DNA of 64,000 bases from Candidatus Binatus soli. GTDB taxonomy: Bacteria > Desulfobacterota > Binatia > Binatales > Binataceae. Positions within the stretch are counted from its first letter, which is position 1. Every line of letters begins with the position of its first letter. The notes below the pieces were generated by a model. That model was not told where the DNA came from. It was given only the letters and a program-made list of their open reading frames with translations, and searched no databases. The position numbers and the translations under genes were made by a program. Below, piece after piece: positions 33,768 to 42,227 of the stretch. The stretch spans positions 9,979-73,978 of the forward strand of contig DLMJ01000036.1 of the NCBI GenBank assembly GCA_002479255.1, in the 5' to 3' direction.

Positions 33768-34589
33768 ATGCGTTGGTTCCTTAAGGCCATATCTGTCATG
33801 GCGGCCGTCCAACTCTTCACCGCGGTATCAGCGTTCGGCTTCCATCCGGATCCGTCGCTCGATCCCGAGCCCCCCTTCGTGATTTGCAAAAACCAGCAAT
33901 ACGCGCTCTGCGCCGCGGCGACTTGCTTCGTTTACGACGGAGTCGCCTATTGCAAGTGCGCTATCTTGCAAGGTGACAGCATCAGTCTCCAGCTCAGCTA
34001 CTCGAACCCTGTCAGCGAGCAAAATGTCTGTGATGTGAACCGGCAGGGCAAGACGAATGGTTATATGGTGAGCACCTTCAGCCTGCCGGAGAATGTGGAG
34101 AAGGGTGGTCCCGCGGCCGTCTACACCTGCCCTGGATCGGCTGACGCGGGAAGTGGGGTGATCGCGCCGGTAGCCTTTGGCCAATGTGACGGTGGCATTT
34201 GCTTCAAGAGCAGCACGGGCCAAAAGTTCCCGGGCTTCGCCGGCCGGCTCCAGGATGATGAGATAATTTGCTCATGCCCGATCTCATCTGACGCGACGCC
34301 AGGCAGCTCGGATAGCTTGGGATATCAAGTGTTCGGCCCGTACCATCCGGCCGCCCCCAAAGGAAGCCGATGTGACGCAAGCGCCTGTGCATCCTGCAGC
34401 GTGGCTGACCCCACCGCTAACGGAGCCGCCCTCCGCGTTGGAGCCGCAACCGGAGTCCCGAAATTCCTTGCGCTACAGCTCGACGGACCACCACTTCCGG
34501 ATATCAATGAGTGTCTGTGCACATGTACCCAGGCTACGGGTCCGAATGGCAGCATCTCCTGTACGGTCGCAGAAGATACCACCCCTTAA
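33768..34589 (+). CDS. Cys-rich exported protein of unknown function
   Basis: Protein of 273 residues with an N-terminal signal peptide (MRWFLKAISVMAAVQLFTAV, cleavage after SAFG) and 18 cysteines in the mature part, several as C-x-C (YCKC, CSC, CLCTC). No known domain is recognised. It follows the sigma-54 activator by 4 bp, so is co-transcribed. The start is ATG 33768; the frame open from 33714 lies inside the regulator. It may be a periplasmic or surface disulfide-rich protein linked to the pilus, but nothing in sequence proves it. Confidence 0.7.
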   Translation: MRWFLKAISVMAAVQLFTAVSAFGFHPDPSLDPEPPFVICKNQQYALCAAATCFVYDGVAYCKCAILQGDSISLQLSYSNPVSEQNVCDVNRQGKTNGYMVSTFSLPENVEKGGPAAVYTCPGSADAGSGVIAPVAFGQCDGGICFKSSTGQKFPGFAGRLQDDEIICSCPISSDATPGSSDSLGYQVFGPYHPAAPKGSRCDASACASCSVADPTANGAALRVGAATGVPKFLALQLDGPPLPDINECLCTCTQATGPNGSISCTVAEDTTP

Positions 34590-34730
34590 CCGGTCGTGGC
34601 GCCAGTTGCTCCCGGCTTGTGAGGCTTTCCATTCTGAGACTGCGCCGCCTGCTCTCGTCGCGTTCCGTCAACTTCGGTCAGCTTTCAGGGGCTGGAAAAC
34701 CTCGATCGATTCAATGACAATTCCGTCTTG

Positions 34731-35036
34731 ATGAGGGCGGGCGCACGACTTTTCACGGCGATTGCCGCAATCGCAACTTTTGTTGGCGTATTCCCGGCGC
34801 GGGCCGCTTCGCCGCCGCCGGACCTGGTCGAGATGGAGCGCCAGGTGTCGCTCGAGCTTGCGCACGTGCGCGACAGCGGACCCACGGATCCCGTCAAGCG
34901 CAAGCAGCTCTTCGACGCGAGCCAGCTGGAACAGAAGGGCGAGGTGGCAATCAAATCCGGCGATTACAAATCCGCCGAGGACAGCCTGCTTCATGCCCGC
35001 GAGATTCTCCGCCATCTGCGCGAAACCTCCCACTGA
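34731..35036 (+). CDS. Small exported protein with a helical repeat-like C-terminus
   Basis: Hypothetical protein of 101 residues. Signal peptide (LFTAIAAIATFVGVFPARAA) followed by an acidic/basic helical segment, including SGDYKSAEDSLLHAREILRH, which resembles one TPR-like helix pair. ATG 34731 is chosen over the TTG immediately before. It lies 60 bp before xdhC on the same strand. Function unknown. Confidence 0.6.
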   Translation: MRAGARLFTAIAAIATFVGVFPARAASPPPDLVEMERQVSLELAHVRDSGPTDPVKRKQLFDASQLEQKGEVAIKSGDYKSAEDSLLHAREILRHLRETSH

Positions 35037-35095
35037 CACCGGCGACCGCATTCATCGCGAGTGCGCGTTCTGGTAAGTTCTAATCACGGGTTCAA

Positions 35096-36256
35096 ATGAG
35101 TGGTTCGGATCGAATCTGGGCTGAAGCGCTGCGCACCTTGGAGCGCGGGCAGCCATTTGCGCTGGCAACGGTGGTGAACGTTCGCGGCTCTACGCCGCGT
35201 GAAGTCGGCGCCAAGATGATCGTCCGCGAGGACGGGCAGTTCGGCACCATCGGCGGTGGATGCGGCGAAGCCGAGGTCTTTCGAAAAGCTCGTGTATTAC
35301 TTGAAGAAGGCGACGAAAGCGGCGCGCGGCTTGCGGAAGTCGATCTCACCGGCGATTTCGACCAGCCCGAGATCGGTACCTGCGGCGGAATAATGGACGT
35401 GTTCGTCGATCTGTGGTCCCCGGCCCGCGACCTGGCAATCGCCCGCAAGCTGGCCGACGCCGCCGGCCGCAGCGCTCCCGGCGCACTGCTGACGGTGGTA
35501 GATCCGGGTTCGCGGAGCGAAATGCCGGCCGGGTCGCGGACGTTTATAGATCCGCGGGATGCGGGCGCGCGAGGTGCGGGACCGATCGATCTGCCCGCGG
35601 CGGAATTCGCACAAATCGTTGAGCGAACGAACGGCGCGATTCCCACCTTGCTCGAAATCGATGGCGCCGGCGGGCTTCAACCCATCACGCGTCTCGAACC
35701 CAATGGCGGCGTGCGCCTGTTCGTCGATCCGATCGTTGGTGCGCAGCGGCTGATAATCGCCGGCGCGGGCCATATCGCGGCGCCGTTGTGTGCGCTTGGA
35801 GCGATGATCGGGCTTCACGTCACGGTGATCGACGATCGCGCATCGTTTGCGAACCGCGAGCGGTTCCCGGATGCCGACGAAATAATCGTCAAACCTTTCA
35901 AGGCCGCGATCGACTCGCTCGCGCTCGACGGCCACTGCTATCTGGTTTCCGTCACGCGCGGTCATTCTTTCGACGAGGAAGTTGTGCGTGCGGCCCTGAT
36001 GCAGCCGTGCGGATTCGTCGGGATGATCGGTTCGCGCCGCCGGGTGAAGGCCACGCTCGAGAGAATCGGCGAGAGCGGGGTTCCGATAGAGCGGCTCGGC
36101 GACCTTCATGCGCCGCTCGGCGTCACGATTGGCGGCGAGACGCCGGAGGAGATCGCGATCTCGATCATCGCGGAGATTATTCGCGAACGCCGCACCGGCG
36201 AGCGCGACGATTTCACGCTCGGTGTGCGTTTCGGCATCCTCAAACGCTCGAAGTAG
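35096..36256 (+). CDS. XdhC/CoxI family molybdenum-hydroxylase maturation protein
   Basis: XdhC-type chaperone of 386 residues, which binds sulfurated molybdenum cofactor and inserts it into xanthine/CO-dehydrogenase-type hydroxylases. N-terminal XdhC_CoxI domain (LATVVNVRGSTPREVGAKMI, FGTIGGGCGEAEV, IGTCGGIMDVFVD) and C-terminal Rossmann domain (LIIAGAGHIAAPLCALGAMI ... GFVGMIGSRRR). Followed by MocA 38 bp downstream. The cognate molybdo-flavoprotein genes are not in the window. Start ATG 35096. Confidence 0.9.
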   Translation: MSGSDRIWAEALRTLERGQPFALATVVNVRGSTPREVGAKMIVREDGQFGTIGGGCGEAEVFRKARVLLEEGDESGARLAEVDLTGDFDQPEIGTCGGIMDVFVDLWSPARDLAIARKLADAAGRSAPGALLTVVDPGSRSEMPAGSRTFIDPRDAGARGAGPIDLPAAEFAQIVERTNGAIPTLLEIDGAGGLQPITRLEPNGGVRLFVDPIVGAQRLIIAGAGHIAAPLCALGAMIGLHVTVIDDRASFANRERFPDADEIIVKPFKAAIDSLALDGHCYLVSVTRGHSFDEEVVRAALMQPCGFVGMIGSRRRVKATLERIGESGVPIERLGDLHAPLGVTIGGETPEEIAISIIAEIIRERRTGERDDFTLGVRFGILKRSK

Positions 36257-36294
36257 CCCGCATCGATGCGGCGTCCGGCGCTTAGGTCGACACG

Positions 36295-36924
36295 ATGAAG
36301 CGGCAGCTCGAAGGAATCATCCTGGCGGCGGGCGAGTCGCGCCGGATGGGCTATCCGAAGCCGCTCCTCGAGATCGGCGGGCGGACCTTTATTGAGCAGA
36401 TAGCAGAGACGATGCTCGCGGTGGTGCCGCGGCTCGTGATTGTGATCGGGGCGCATCGCGATCGCGTTCGGGCCGCGATTCCGCGCGACGCGCGTATCGC
36501 GATCGCCGAGAATCCGAACTATTCGCGCGGACAACTGTCGTCGTTGAAGGTCGGGCTCGGTGCTGTTCAACCGGACTCGGCGGGCGCGATTGTGCATCTC
36601 GGGGACCATCCGATGGTGCGCCTCGAAACGTTTCGAGCGATCGTCGATTCGTACAATCGAACGGGCAAGCCGATTGTGATCGCGCGCCACGATGGCCGCC
36701 GGGGGCATCCGGTGATTTTCGACCGCGCATTGTTCGCCGAGATCCTTTCCGCTCCTGAAAAAGAGGGCGCGCGGTTCGTCGTGAATGCCGATGCGTCGCG
36801 GGTGGCTTACGTTGACCTGGACGATCCGGGAATCAATCTCGATTTGGACACGCCCGCTGATCTAGCCCGCGCCGGCCTCCCGCCGCCGCCGCCGTTCTCA
36901 GCGCTGTTGAGGCGCTCGACATAG
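36295..36924 (+). CDS. mocA: MocA-like molybdenum cofactor cytidylyltransferase
   Basis: NTP transferase of 209 residues. Signature GIILAAGESRRMGYPKPLLE at 6-25, the LAAGxSxRMGxxK nucleotide-binding loop, with HLGDHPMV (DxP-type metal site) near residue 102 and RRGHPVIFDR around 140. MocA transfers CMP to Mo-molybdopterin to make the MCD cofactor; a MobA-like GMP specificity cannot be excluded, but pairing with XdhC favours MocA. Start ATG 36295; same operon as the XdhC gene. Confidence 0.87.
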   Translation: MKRQLEGIILAAGESRRMGYPKPLLEIGGRTFIEQIAETMLAVVPRLVIVIGAHRDRVRAAIPRDARIAIAENPNYSRGQLSSLKVGLGAVQPDSAGAIVHLGDHPMVRLETFRAIVDSYNRTGKPIVIARHDGRRGHPVIFDRALFAEILSAPEKEGARFVVNADASRVAYVDLDDPGINLDLDTPADLARAGLPPPPPFSALLRRST

Positions 36925-36934
36925 TGGACTCGTT

Positions 36935-38089
36935 TTAAGCTGCCGTGCTGGCGGGCGTCGAGAGCAGCGTTTTGGTGTGCACGTAGCGCGTTACGCCGGT
37001 ACGGGTGATGAGCCCGACCAGCTTGCCCTGATCGACGACCAGCAGCCGTCCGATGTCCGCAGCCACCATCTGCCGGATTGCATCGGTGACGCCGGCGCCG
37101 GGTGCTATCTCGATTGTCCCATCGGCGGGCCGCATAACCTGGCTGATGCGCCTGCTCGCGCGCTCGGACGCGGGACATTCGCGCACCCGCGCAAGAGTCA
37201 CCACGCCCAGCACTTTTCCATCCGCCACGACCGGAAAGCCGCCGAAACCGTAGCGCAGGAAATAGTTCTCGATGGCGTCTGCGACCGTTTCATCGGGGCC
37301 GAGCACGATCGCATCGCGCACCATAATCTCGCCCACGCGCGCGCCGGAGAGCGCCTGCTCGACGATCATGCTCTGGTAGCCCATCGACGCGGCGCTGCGC
37401 AGGAACAGCCCGATGAATATCAGCCACATCCCGCCGATCAGCGCGCCCGCGAAGATCTCCATCGCGCCGAACGCAATCAGTCCCCACGCGATCGTGTTGC
37501 CCCAATCAGCCGCTGCTGCCGTCGCGCGGCGCAGATCGCCCCATCGCATCCACAGCGCGGCGCGCAGTATCCGCCCTCCATCGAGCGGAAATCCGGGCAG
37601 CAGGTTGAACAGTGCGAGCGCCAGATTGATGTAGGCGAGATAGGAGAAGACCGCTTTCCATAGCGTCGTCGCCGGAGCCGCGCCGATCCCGCGCGCGATC
37701 AGCCAGAAGATTCCCGCCATCACCAGCGAGCTAAGCGGACCCACCGCGGCGATCTTGAGCTCATCGATCCCGCTCTTGGGCTCGTGCTCGAGCTCCGCCA
37801 TTCCGCCGAAGATGAACAGCGTGATCCGGTGCACTCCCTCGCCGAGCCGGTTCCCCATCGCGGCGTGGCACAGCTCGTGTGCGAGCACCGAGCCAAAGAA
37901 CAGGATGGTCGCAACCAGTCCCACCAGCCAATAACTGCCGGTCGAATAGCCGGGATACTCCTTGGGGAAATATCCCGAGGCCAGTGACCACAGAATCAGC
38001 GCGAAGATGACCAGCCAGGAATAGTCGATGGCGACCTGGATGCCGGCCACCTTGAAGATATCGATCGCACCCTTGCGCTCCGCCGCCAT
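36935..38089 (-). CDS. Site-2 protease family (M50) membrane metalloprotease with CBS pair
   Basis: Intramembrane zinc protease of 384 residues. Zinc motif HELCH in VLAHELCHAAMG, and the second motif NLLPGFPLDGGRILRA with the third ligand Asp. About six transmembrane helices are followed by two C-terminal CBS domains (~245-375; DAIVLGPDETVADAIENYFL, and GAGVTDAIRQMVAADIGRLL). SpoIVFB/Rip-like enzymes cut membrane anti-sigma factors or signal peptides; the CBS pair would sense adenine nucleotides. It is divergent from the ECF sigma/anti-sigma operon 150 bp away, a suggestive but unproven pairing. Confidence 0.9.
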   Translation of the reverse strand: MAAERKGAIDIFKVAGIQVAIDYSWLVIFALILWSLASGYFPKEYPGYSTGSYWLVGLVATILFFGSVLAHELCHAAMGNRLGEGVHRITLFIFGGMAELEHEPKSGIDELKIAAVGPLSSLVMAGIFWLIARGIGAAPATTLWKAVFSYLAYINLALALFNLLPGFPLDGGRILRAALWMRWGDLRRATAAAADWGNTIAWGLIAFGAMEIFAGALIGGMWLIFIGLFLRSAASMGYQSMIVEQALSGARVGEIMVRDAIVLGPDETVADAIENYFLRYGFGGFPVVADGKVLGVVTLARVRECPASERASRRISQVMRPADGTIEIAPGAGVTDAIRQMVAADIGRLLVVDQGKLVGLITRTGVTRYVHTKTLLSTPASTAA

Positions 38090-38237
38090 TGGGACCTCCG
38101 CGCGGTGACACCGCGAATCTACGCGACCCGAACGGAGATGGTAAGCTCTGGGCGATTGAAAGGCACGCGGTTTTGGTTGCAGTTTCGGCCGGAAACCATG
38201 TAACCATCGGCAGGATAATGCGTATTAATAAACGGTT

Positions 38238-38870
38238 ATGTTGGGTCTCTCGGCGCGTAGCAGGGCAGGGTGGAGATTGAGCGCCAAACCCGACGAGGAA
38301 CTGATAGCCGAAGTCCTCGGCGGGGAAACGGAGTCTTTCACCGAGTTGGCGGGGCGGCATCGCCCACGTGTGGAGCGTTTATGCCGGCGTTTTTTCTCGG
38401 ACGAGGAGATGGCGCGGGATATCGCGCAGGAAGCTTTCATCCGCGCGTACACGGCGCTGGCGACGTACCGGGCCGAGATGCCGTTTGGCGGGTGGCTGCG
38501 CGCGATCGTGGTGAATCTATGTTACGACGAGCTGCGCCGCCGGCGCCGGCGTCCCGAGGAACTGGTCGGAGACTTCAGCGCGCCGGAAGTGCAATGGATG
38601 CAGACGGCGAACGTCGCGTCGCCGGAGGACATCGTCGGTGAGGCCGAAGAGCGGCGCGAAGCGTACGACTTGGCGCATCGCCTGCTCGACACGCTCAAGC
38701 CCGAGGACCGCATGGTGATGGTGCTCAAAGAGAGCGAAGATATGAGCGTCAGCGAAATCGCCCAGACGCTTGGATGGAGTGAGGCCAAGGTAAAAATTCG
38801 CGCGTTCCGCGCCCGGCAGGCGCTTCGCAAGCAGGCGGAGCGGATGCTCGCGACGGGCCGCAACAGGTAA
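38238..38870 (+). CDS. ECF-type RNA polymerase sigma factor
   Basis: Sigma-70 family ECF factor of 210 residues. Region 2: ESFTELAGRHRPRVERLCRR and EEMARDIAQEAFIRAYTALA, with FGGWLRAIVVNLCYDELRRR. Region 4: LKPEDRMVMVLKE and SVSEIAQTLGWSEAKVKIRA. It directs RNA polymerase to stress promoters. Start uncertain: TTG/ATG choices near 38238; the N-terminal ~15 residues are unconserved. Followed at 5 bp by its putative anti-sigma factor and then a Spy-like protein. Confidence 0.92.
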   Translation: MLGLSARSRAGWRLSAKPDEELIAEVLGGETESFTELAGRHRPRVERLCRRFFSDEEMARDIAQEAFIRAYTALATYRAEMPFGGWLRAIVVNLCYDELRRRRRRPEELVGDFSAPEVQWMQTANVASPEDIVGEAEERREAYDLAHRLLDTLKPEDRMVMVLKESEDMSVSEIAQTLGWSEAKVKIRAFRARQALRKQAERMLATGRNR

Positions 38871-38875
38871 CAGTC

Positions 38876-39343
38876 ATGAATTGTTTTGAAGCACGACAGG
38901 AATTTTCGGGACTATGGCGCAAGACCGCGACGGCCGAGCGGCGGGCCGAGTTGCTGGCGCATCTGAAGGGATGCGGGAAGTGCGATCATGCGTTTCGCGT
39001 CTTCGCGCTGACGGCGCCGGTGCTGTATGGCGAGATGGAACCGGATGCGGCTCGCGTATCGCGGCCGGCCCGGCGCGAGTTCTCGCTGGCAGACAGGCCG
39101 CGGCGATTCGCGTCGGTATCGCGCGAGACGTTGTTGTCGCGGCAGCCGAATCGATGGCTGGCGATGTCGGCGGCGGCGGCGATCTTTGTATTCGCGAGCA
39201 GCGCGGCGTATCTTTCGACGCGGGCGCCGAATGAGTCTTTGGGCGAGGCGCTATCGATACCCGAGGCGAGTATGAATTCCGAAAGCGCAGGCGATCCATT
39301 GGCGCCCGAGATGCCGATGACAGAGAGCGACCTTGCCAGCTAA
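38876..39343 (+). CDS. Zinc-finger anti-sigma factor, single-pass membrane
   Basis: Protein of 155 residues with an anti-sigma zinc-finger: MNCFEARQEF, then HLKGCGKC, the H-x3-C-x2-C motif (His30, Cys34, Cys37). A single transmembrane helix (WLAMSAAAAIFVFASSAAYL, ~93-112) is followed by a short acidic periplasmic tail. It should hold the upstream ECF sigma factor at the membrane until signalled. ATG 38876 is 5 bp after the sigma stop. Its 3' end overlaps the next gene by 11 nt. Confidence 0.85.
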   Translation: MNCFEARQEFSGLWRKTATAERRAELLAHLKGCGKCDHAFRVFALTAPVLYGEMEPDAARVSRPARREFSLADRPRRFASVSRETLLSRQPNRWLAMSAAAAIFVFASSAAYLSTRAPNESLGEALSIPEASMNSESAGDPLAPEMPMTESDLAS

Positions 39344-39776
39344 GTCGAATTTCCTGTTCGGCTTGGTGGTGGGAGTCTCGTGCCTTCTGATTGGTTTCGC
39401 GCTCAGCACCCTGGCGTACCGGTATCATTACTTGCGGGTGCCGGGGCCGGGGTTGATCGAGCGAATGAATCATGAGCTTCAGTTGACGCCGGCGCAACGC
39501 GATCGCATCGGCGACATCCTGCGCGATACGCGGTTCAAAGTGACGCAGGCGCGGCAGGATTTTGAGCATAAGCGGCATGAGTTGTTCTGGGATGGACTCG
39601 GCGAGATTCGCGCCGTGCTGACGCCCGAGCAGCAGAAGATATTCGATCGCGACTTCACGCAGCCGTGGACGCATCGCGGCCACGGCGGCGGCAATGGTGG
39701 CGATCGGATGCCGCCCGAGGAGGGCGCGCCGCCGCCGGCGCCTCCGCAGCCGCCCCCGTCCGCACCGCAGAATTAA
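39333..39776 (+). CDS. Spy/CpxP-like periplasmic heavy-metal-resistance family protein
   Basis: Membrane-anchored protein of 147 residues: N-terminal helix (FLFGLVVGVSCLLIGFALST), then a helical domain with ELQLTPAQRDRIGDILRDTR and AVLTPEQQKIFDRDFTQP, the two LTxxQ motifs of the Spy/CpxP/metal-resist family. It ends in a Gly/Pro-rich tail. Such proteins bind unfolded proteins or sense metals in the periplasm. It starts at TTG 39333 inside the anti-sigma gene, so it is probably a third component of the envelope-stress module. Confidence 0.8.
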   Translation: MPAKSNFLFGLVVGVSCLLIGFALSTLAYRYHYLRVPGPGLIERMNHELQLTPAQRDRIGDILRDTRFKVTQARQDFEHKRHELFWDGLGEIRAVLTPEQQKIFDRDFTQPWTHRGHGGGNGGDRMPPEEGAPPPAPPQPPPSAPQN

Positions 39777-39981
39777 GCGCGGCCGCACCCGGCCTCCTAT
39801 GAAAAACCCCTCCCCCTTACTCTTCTAACGGGGCGAAGCCCGCATCCCGCGGCGGTGCCGATTCTCTTTTCACTGGGTGCAGGGGTCACTCCTGCCGTTG
39901 GTTGACCCGGCCCCAATATAATGGCATTCATAGTGTCAATATATCGATGATCGCCAACTCTGATTCCGGGTGAGGTGCGCC

Positions 39982-40887
39982 TTGAAGATCTTGAGAACTC
40001 CCGACGCGCGATTTGCCAATCTTCCCGACTTCGCATTCAAGCCGCATTATTACGAAGTCACGGACCCCGACGGGACCGCGGTGCGAATCCACTATCTCGA
40101 CGAAGGTCCGCCGAGCGCCGCTCCAGTGCTGCTCATGCATGGCGAGCCGTCGTGGTCGTTCCTCTATCGGCGGATAATCGCGAGTCTCGCCGCGCGCGGC
40201 CATCGCGCGGTCGCGCCGGACTTGGTGGGCTTCGGCCGTTCGGACAAACCTGCCGATCAATCCGATTACACTTTCGAACGGCACGTGCGATGGATGAGTG
40301 ATTGGCTGACTGCTATGCGCCTGTCGGGTATTACGCTCTTCTGCCAGGACTGGGGCGGGCTGATTGGGCTTCGGCTGGTGGCCGCGTTTCCAGAGAGATT
40401 CGCGCGCGTGGTGGTCGCCAATACCGGGCTGCCGACCGGCGAGGGATTCAGCGAAGGGTTCAAGCAATGGCTCGAGTTCAGCCAGAGCGCACCCGTCTTG
40501 CCGATCGGGCAGATTTTGAGCATGGGATGCCGCCGCAGCCTGAGCGAGGCCGAAAAGGCCGCCTACGAAACGCCGTTCCCGGATGAATCGTTCAAGGCGG
40601 GTGCGCGCCGCTTTCCTGCCCTTGTCCCGATTACGCCGGAACACGGCTCTGTCCCCGAGAACAAGGCCGCGTGGAAAGTTCTGGAGGGGTTCACCAAGCC
40701 GTTTCTGACCGCGTTCAGCGATTCGGACCCGATTACGAAAGGAGGCGAGCTCCTCTTCCACCAGCGCGTTCCAGGGACCAAGGGGCAAAAGCATGTGACT
40801 ATCACGGACGCGGGCCACTTTCTGCAGGAGGATAAGCCGGATGAGATCGCCGACTTGATCCACGAGTTTATCGCATCGACGAAATGA
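39982..40887 (+). CDS. Haloalkane dehalogenase-type alpha/beta hydrolase
   Basis: Alpha/beta hydrolase of ~301 residues matching haloalkane dehalogenase subfamily I. Features: start LKILRTPDARFANLP, halide-stabilising oxyanion region HGEPSWSFLYRR, nucleophile elbow FCQDWGGLIGLR (Asp), catalytic acid in FSDSDPIT, and His in DAGHFLQEDKPDEIA. It would hydrolyse carbon-halogen bonds to alcohols. TTG 39982 follows GGTGAGGTG and matches the family N-terminus; the frame opens at GTG 39970. It is followed by a TetR gene 33 bp downstream, a probable local regulator. Confidence 0.85.
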   Translation: MKILRTPDARFANLPDFAFKPHYYEVTDPDGTAVRIHYLDEGPPSAAPVLLMHGEPSWSFLYRRIIASLAARGHRAVAPDLVGFGRSDKPADQSDYTFERHVRWMSDWLTAMRLSGITLFCQDWGGLIGLRLVAAFPERFARVVVANTGLPTGEGFSEGFKQWLEFSQSAPVLPIGQILSMGCRRSLSEAEKAAYETPFPDESFKAGARRFPALVPITPEHGSVPENKAAWKVLEGFTKPFLTAFSDSDPITKGGELLFHQRVPGTKGQKHVTITDAGHFLQEDKPDEIADLIHEFIASTK

Positions 40888-40920
40888 AACTTCGTCCGCA
40901 CGCGCGCGGAAACATCGCCG

Positions 40921-41529
40921 ATGACCATGGCGCAGGATACACGGGCGAGACCCGAAACCATCGACGGACGGATAATCCGGCGCTACAACAATCGGCGCCG
41001 AATTGTCGCGGCGATGCTCGAGCTGGTGCGCGCCGGCGCGATCTCACCGGGTGCCGAGGAGGTCGCGGCGCGGGCAGGCCTGGGCCTGCGCACAGTGTTC
41101 CGGCATTTTGACGATATGGACAGCCTGTATCGCGAGATGGCGGAGGCGATGCGCAATGAACTGCAGCCGATCGTCGATGCTCCGTTCGCATCGCGGGACT
41201 GGAAGGGGATGCTCGGAGAAATGGCGGATCGGCGCGCGCGTCTGTTCGAGCGTGCGATGCCTTTCAAGGACGCGGCCGACGTGCATCGCCATCGCTCGGT
41301 CTTTCTTCGCAAGGACTACGAGAGAATGAGAAGCGAGGAGCGGACCGCGCTCGCGGCCGCGTTGCCGACGACGCTCAAGCACGACCGCAAATTTTTCGAG
41401 GCGCTCGATCTGGTGCTTAGCTTTGCGACCTGGCAGCATCTGCGCCGCGATCAGAAGCGGGGAGCGGCGCAAGCCCGCCAGACGGTCGAATTTGCAGTGC
41501 GCGCGCTGGTCGCCGCGGCGAGGAAGTGA
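40921..41529 (+). CDS. TetR family transcriptional regulator
   Basis: TetR-type repressor of 202 residues. HTH at ~30-65: RRRIVAAMLELVRAGAISPG, then EEVAARAGLGLRTVFRHFDD, the canonical recognition helix followed by FRHF. The C-terminal ligand-binding domain is unique. It lies just downstream of the dehalogenase on the same strand; regulation of that gene is a reasonable inference. ATG 40921; ATG 40927 is an alternative. Confidence 0.9.
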   Translation: MTMAQDTRARPETIDGRIIRRYNNRRRIVAAMLELVRAGAISPGAEEVAARAGLGLRTVFRHFDDMDSLYREMAEAMRNELQPIVDAPFASRDWKGMLGEMADRRARLFERAMPFKDAADVHRHRSVFLRKDYERMRSEERTALAAALPTTLKHDRKFFEALDLVLSFATWQHLRRDQKRGAAQARQTVEFAVRALVAAARK

Positions 41530-41544
41530 AGCCGGCGGCCCCTG

Positions 41545-42111
41545 TCACAGCGCGCCCATCTGCTTGAGAGTCTTCTCAGCTTCCGACGCGACGGTGGGAT
41601 TTCTGGCGCTGTCGCCCAGCGCAATTCTCAGATACTTGAGCGCCTCGTCGCGTTGCCCGGTCTGCGCGAGCAGTTGTCCAATTCTGAGCGCGGCGAAACT
41701 GTTATTGCGATCGAGATCGTACGCCTTGCGAAAATAAACCAGCGCGTCGTCGGTCCTGGCCGGGGAAAACGACATGTACGCCTCGCCGATATTCAGATAG
41801 GCGCTGACCTGTCTGGGCTGATACTTGATGAGCTTTTGATAAACCTTGATGACGTCGGTGAAGTCGGAGCGCGAGTTGTAGTAGAGGCCGAGATAAACGT
41901 AGGCGTCGTCGAGAGTGGGATCGATTTCGGTGGCCTGCCAGAGCAGCTTTAGGGCGGCGTCGCTGTCGGTCATTTTGATTGCGGCATCGACGAGCGCCCG
42001 AGCCTTGGCCGCGTTGGCATCCTGGGCGCGCGCCGGGAAGGCAACGGACGCGAGCGCAAGTATCAGTGCGGCGACTAGCGTCAGTGGTTTCAGCGCGGTT
42101 CGATCTCGCAT
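41545..42111 (-). CDS. Exported TPR-repeat protein
   Basis: Protein of 188 residues with a signal peptide (LTLVAALILALASVAFPARA) and about four tetratricopeptide repeats from residue 35 onward (for example AYVYLGLYYNSRSDFTDVIK, AYLNIGEAYMSFSPARTDDA, SFAALRIGQLLAQTGQRDEA). It likely forms a periplasmic scaffold. ATG 42111 puts the signal sequence at the N-terminus; the longer frame to 42174 does not. Convergent with the TetR gene. Confidence 0.82.
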   Translation of the reverse strand: MRDRTALKPLTLVAALILALASVAFPARAQDANAAKARALVDAAIKMTDSDAALKLLWQATEIDPTLDDAYVYLGLYYNSRSDFTDVIKVYQKLIKYQPRQVSAYLNIGEAYMSFSPARTDDALVYFRKAYDLDRNNSFAALRIGQLLAQTGQRDEALKYLRIALGDSARNPTVASEAEKTLKQMGAL

Positions 42112-42227
42112 GGCTTCAGGTGTGAACTGGCAGCTAAATGGTGGCATGAAAGGCGCACGCTGCAAAGGTATCATGTCGGCGCGGGTGGGATCGGCTTCGA
42201 GATGAGAAAGGAAATTCCGGGGGACGG

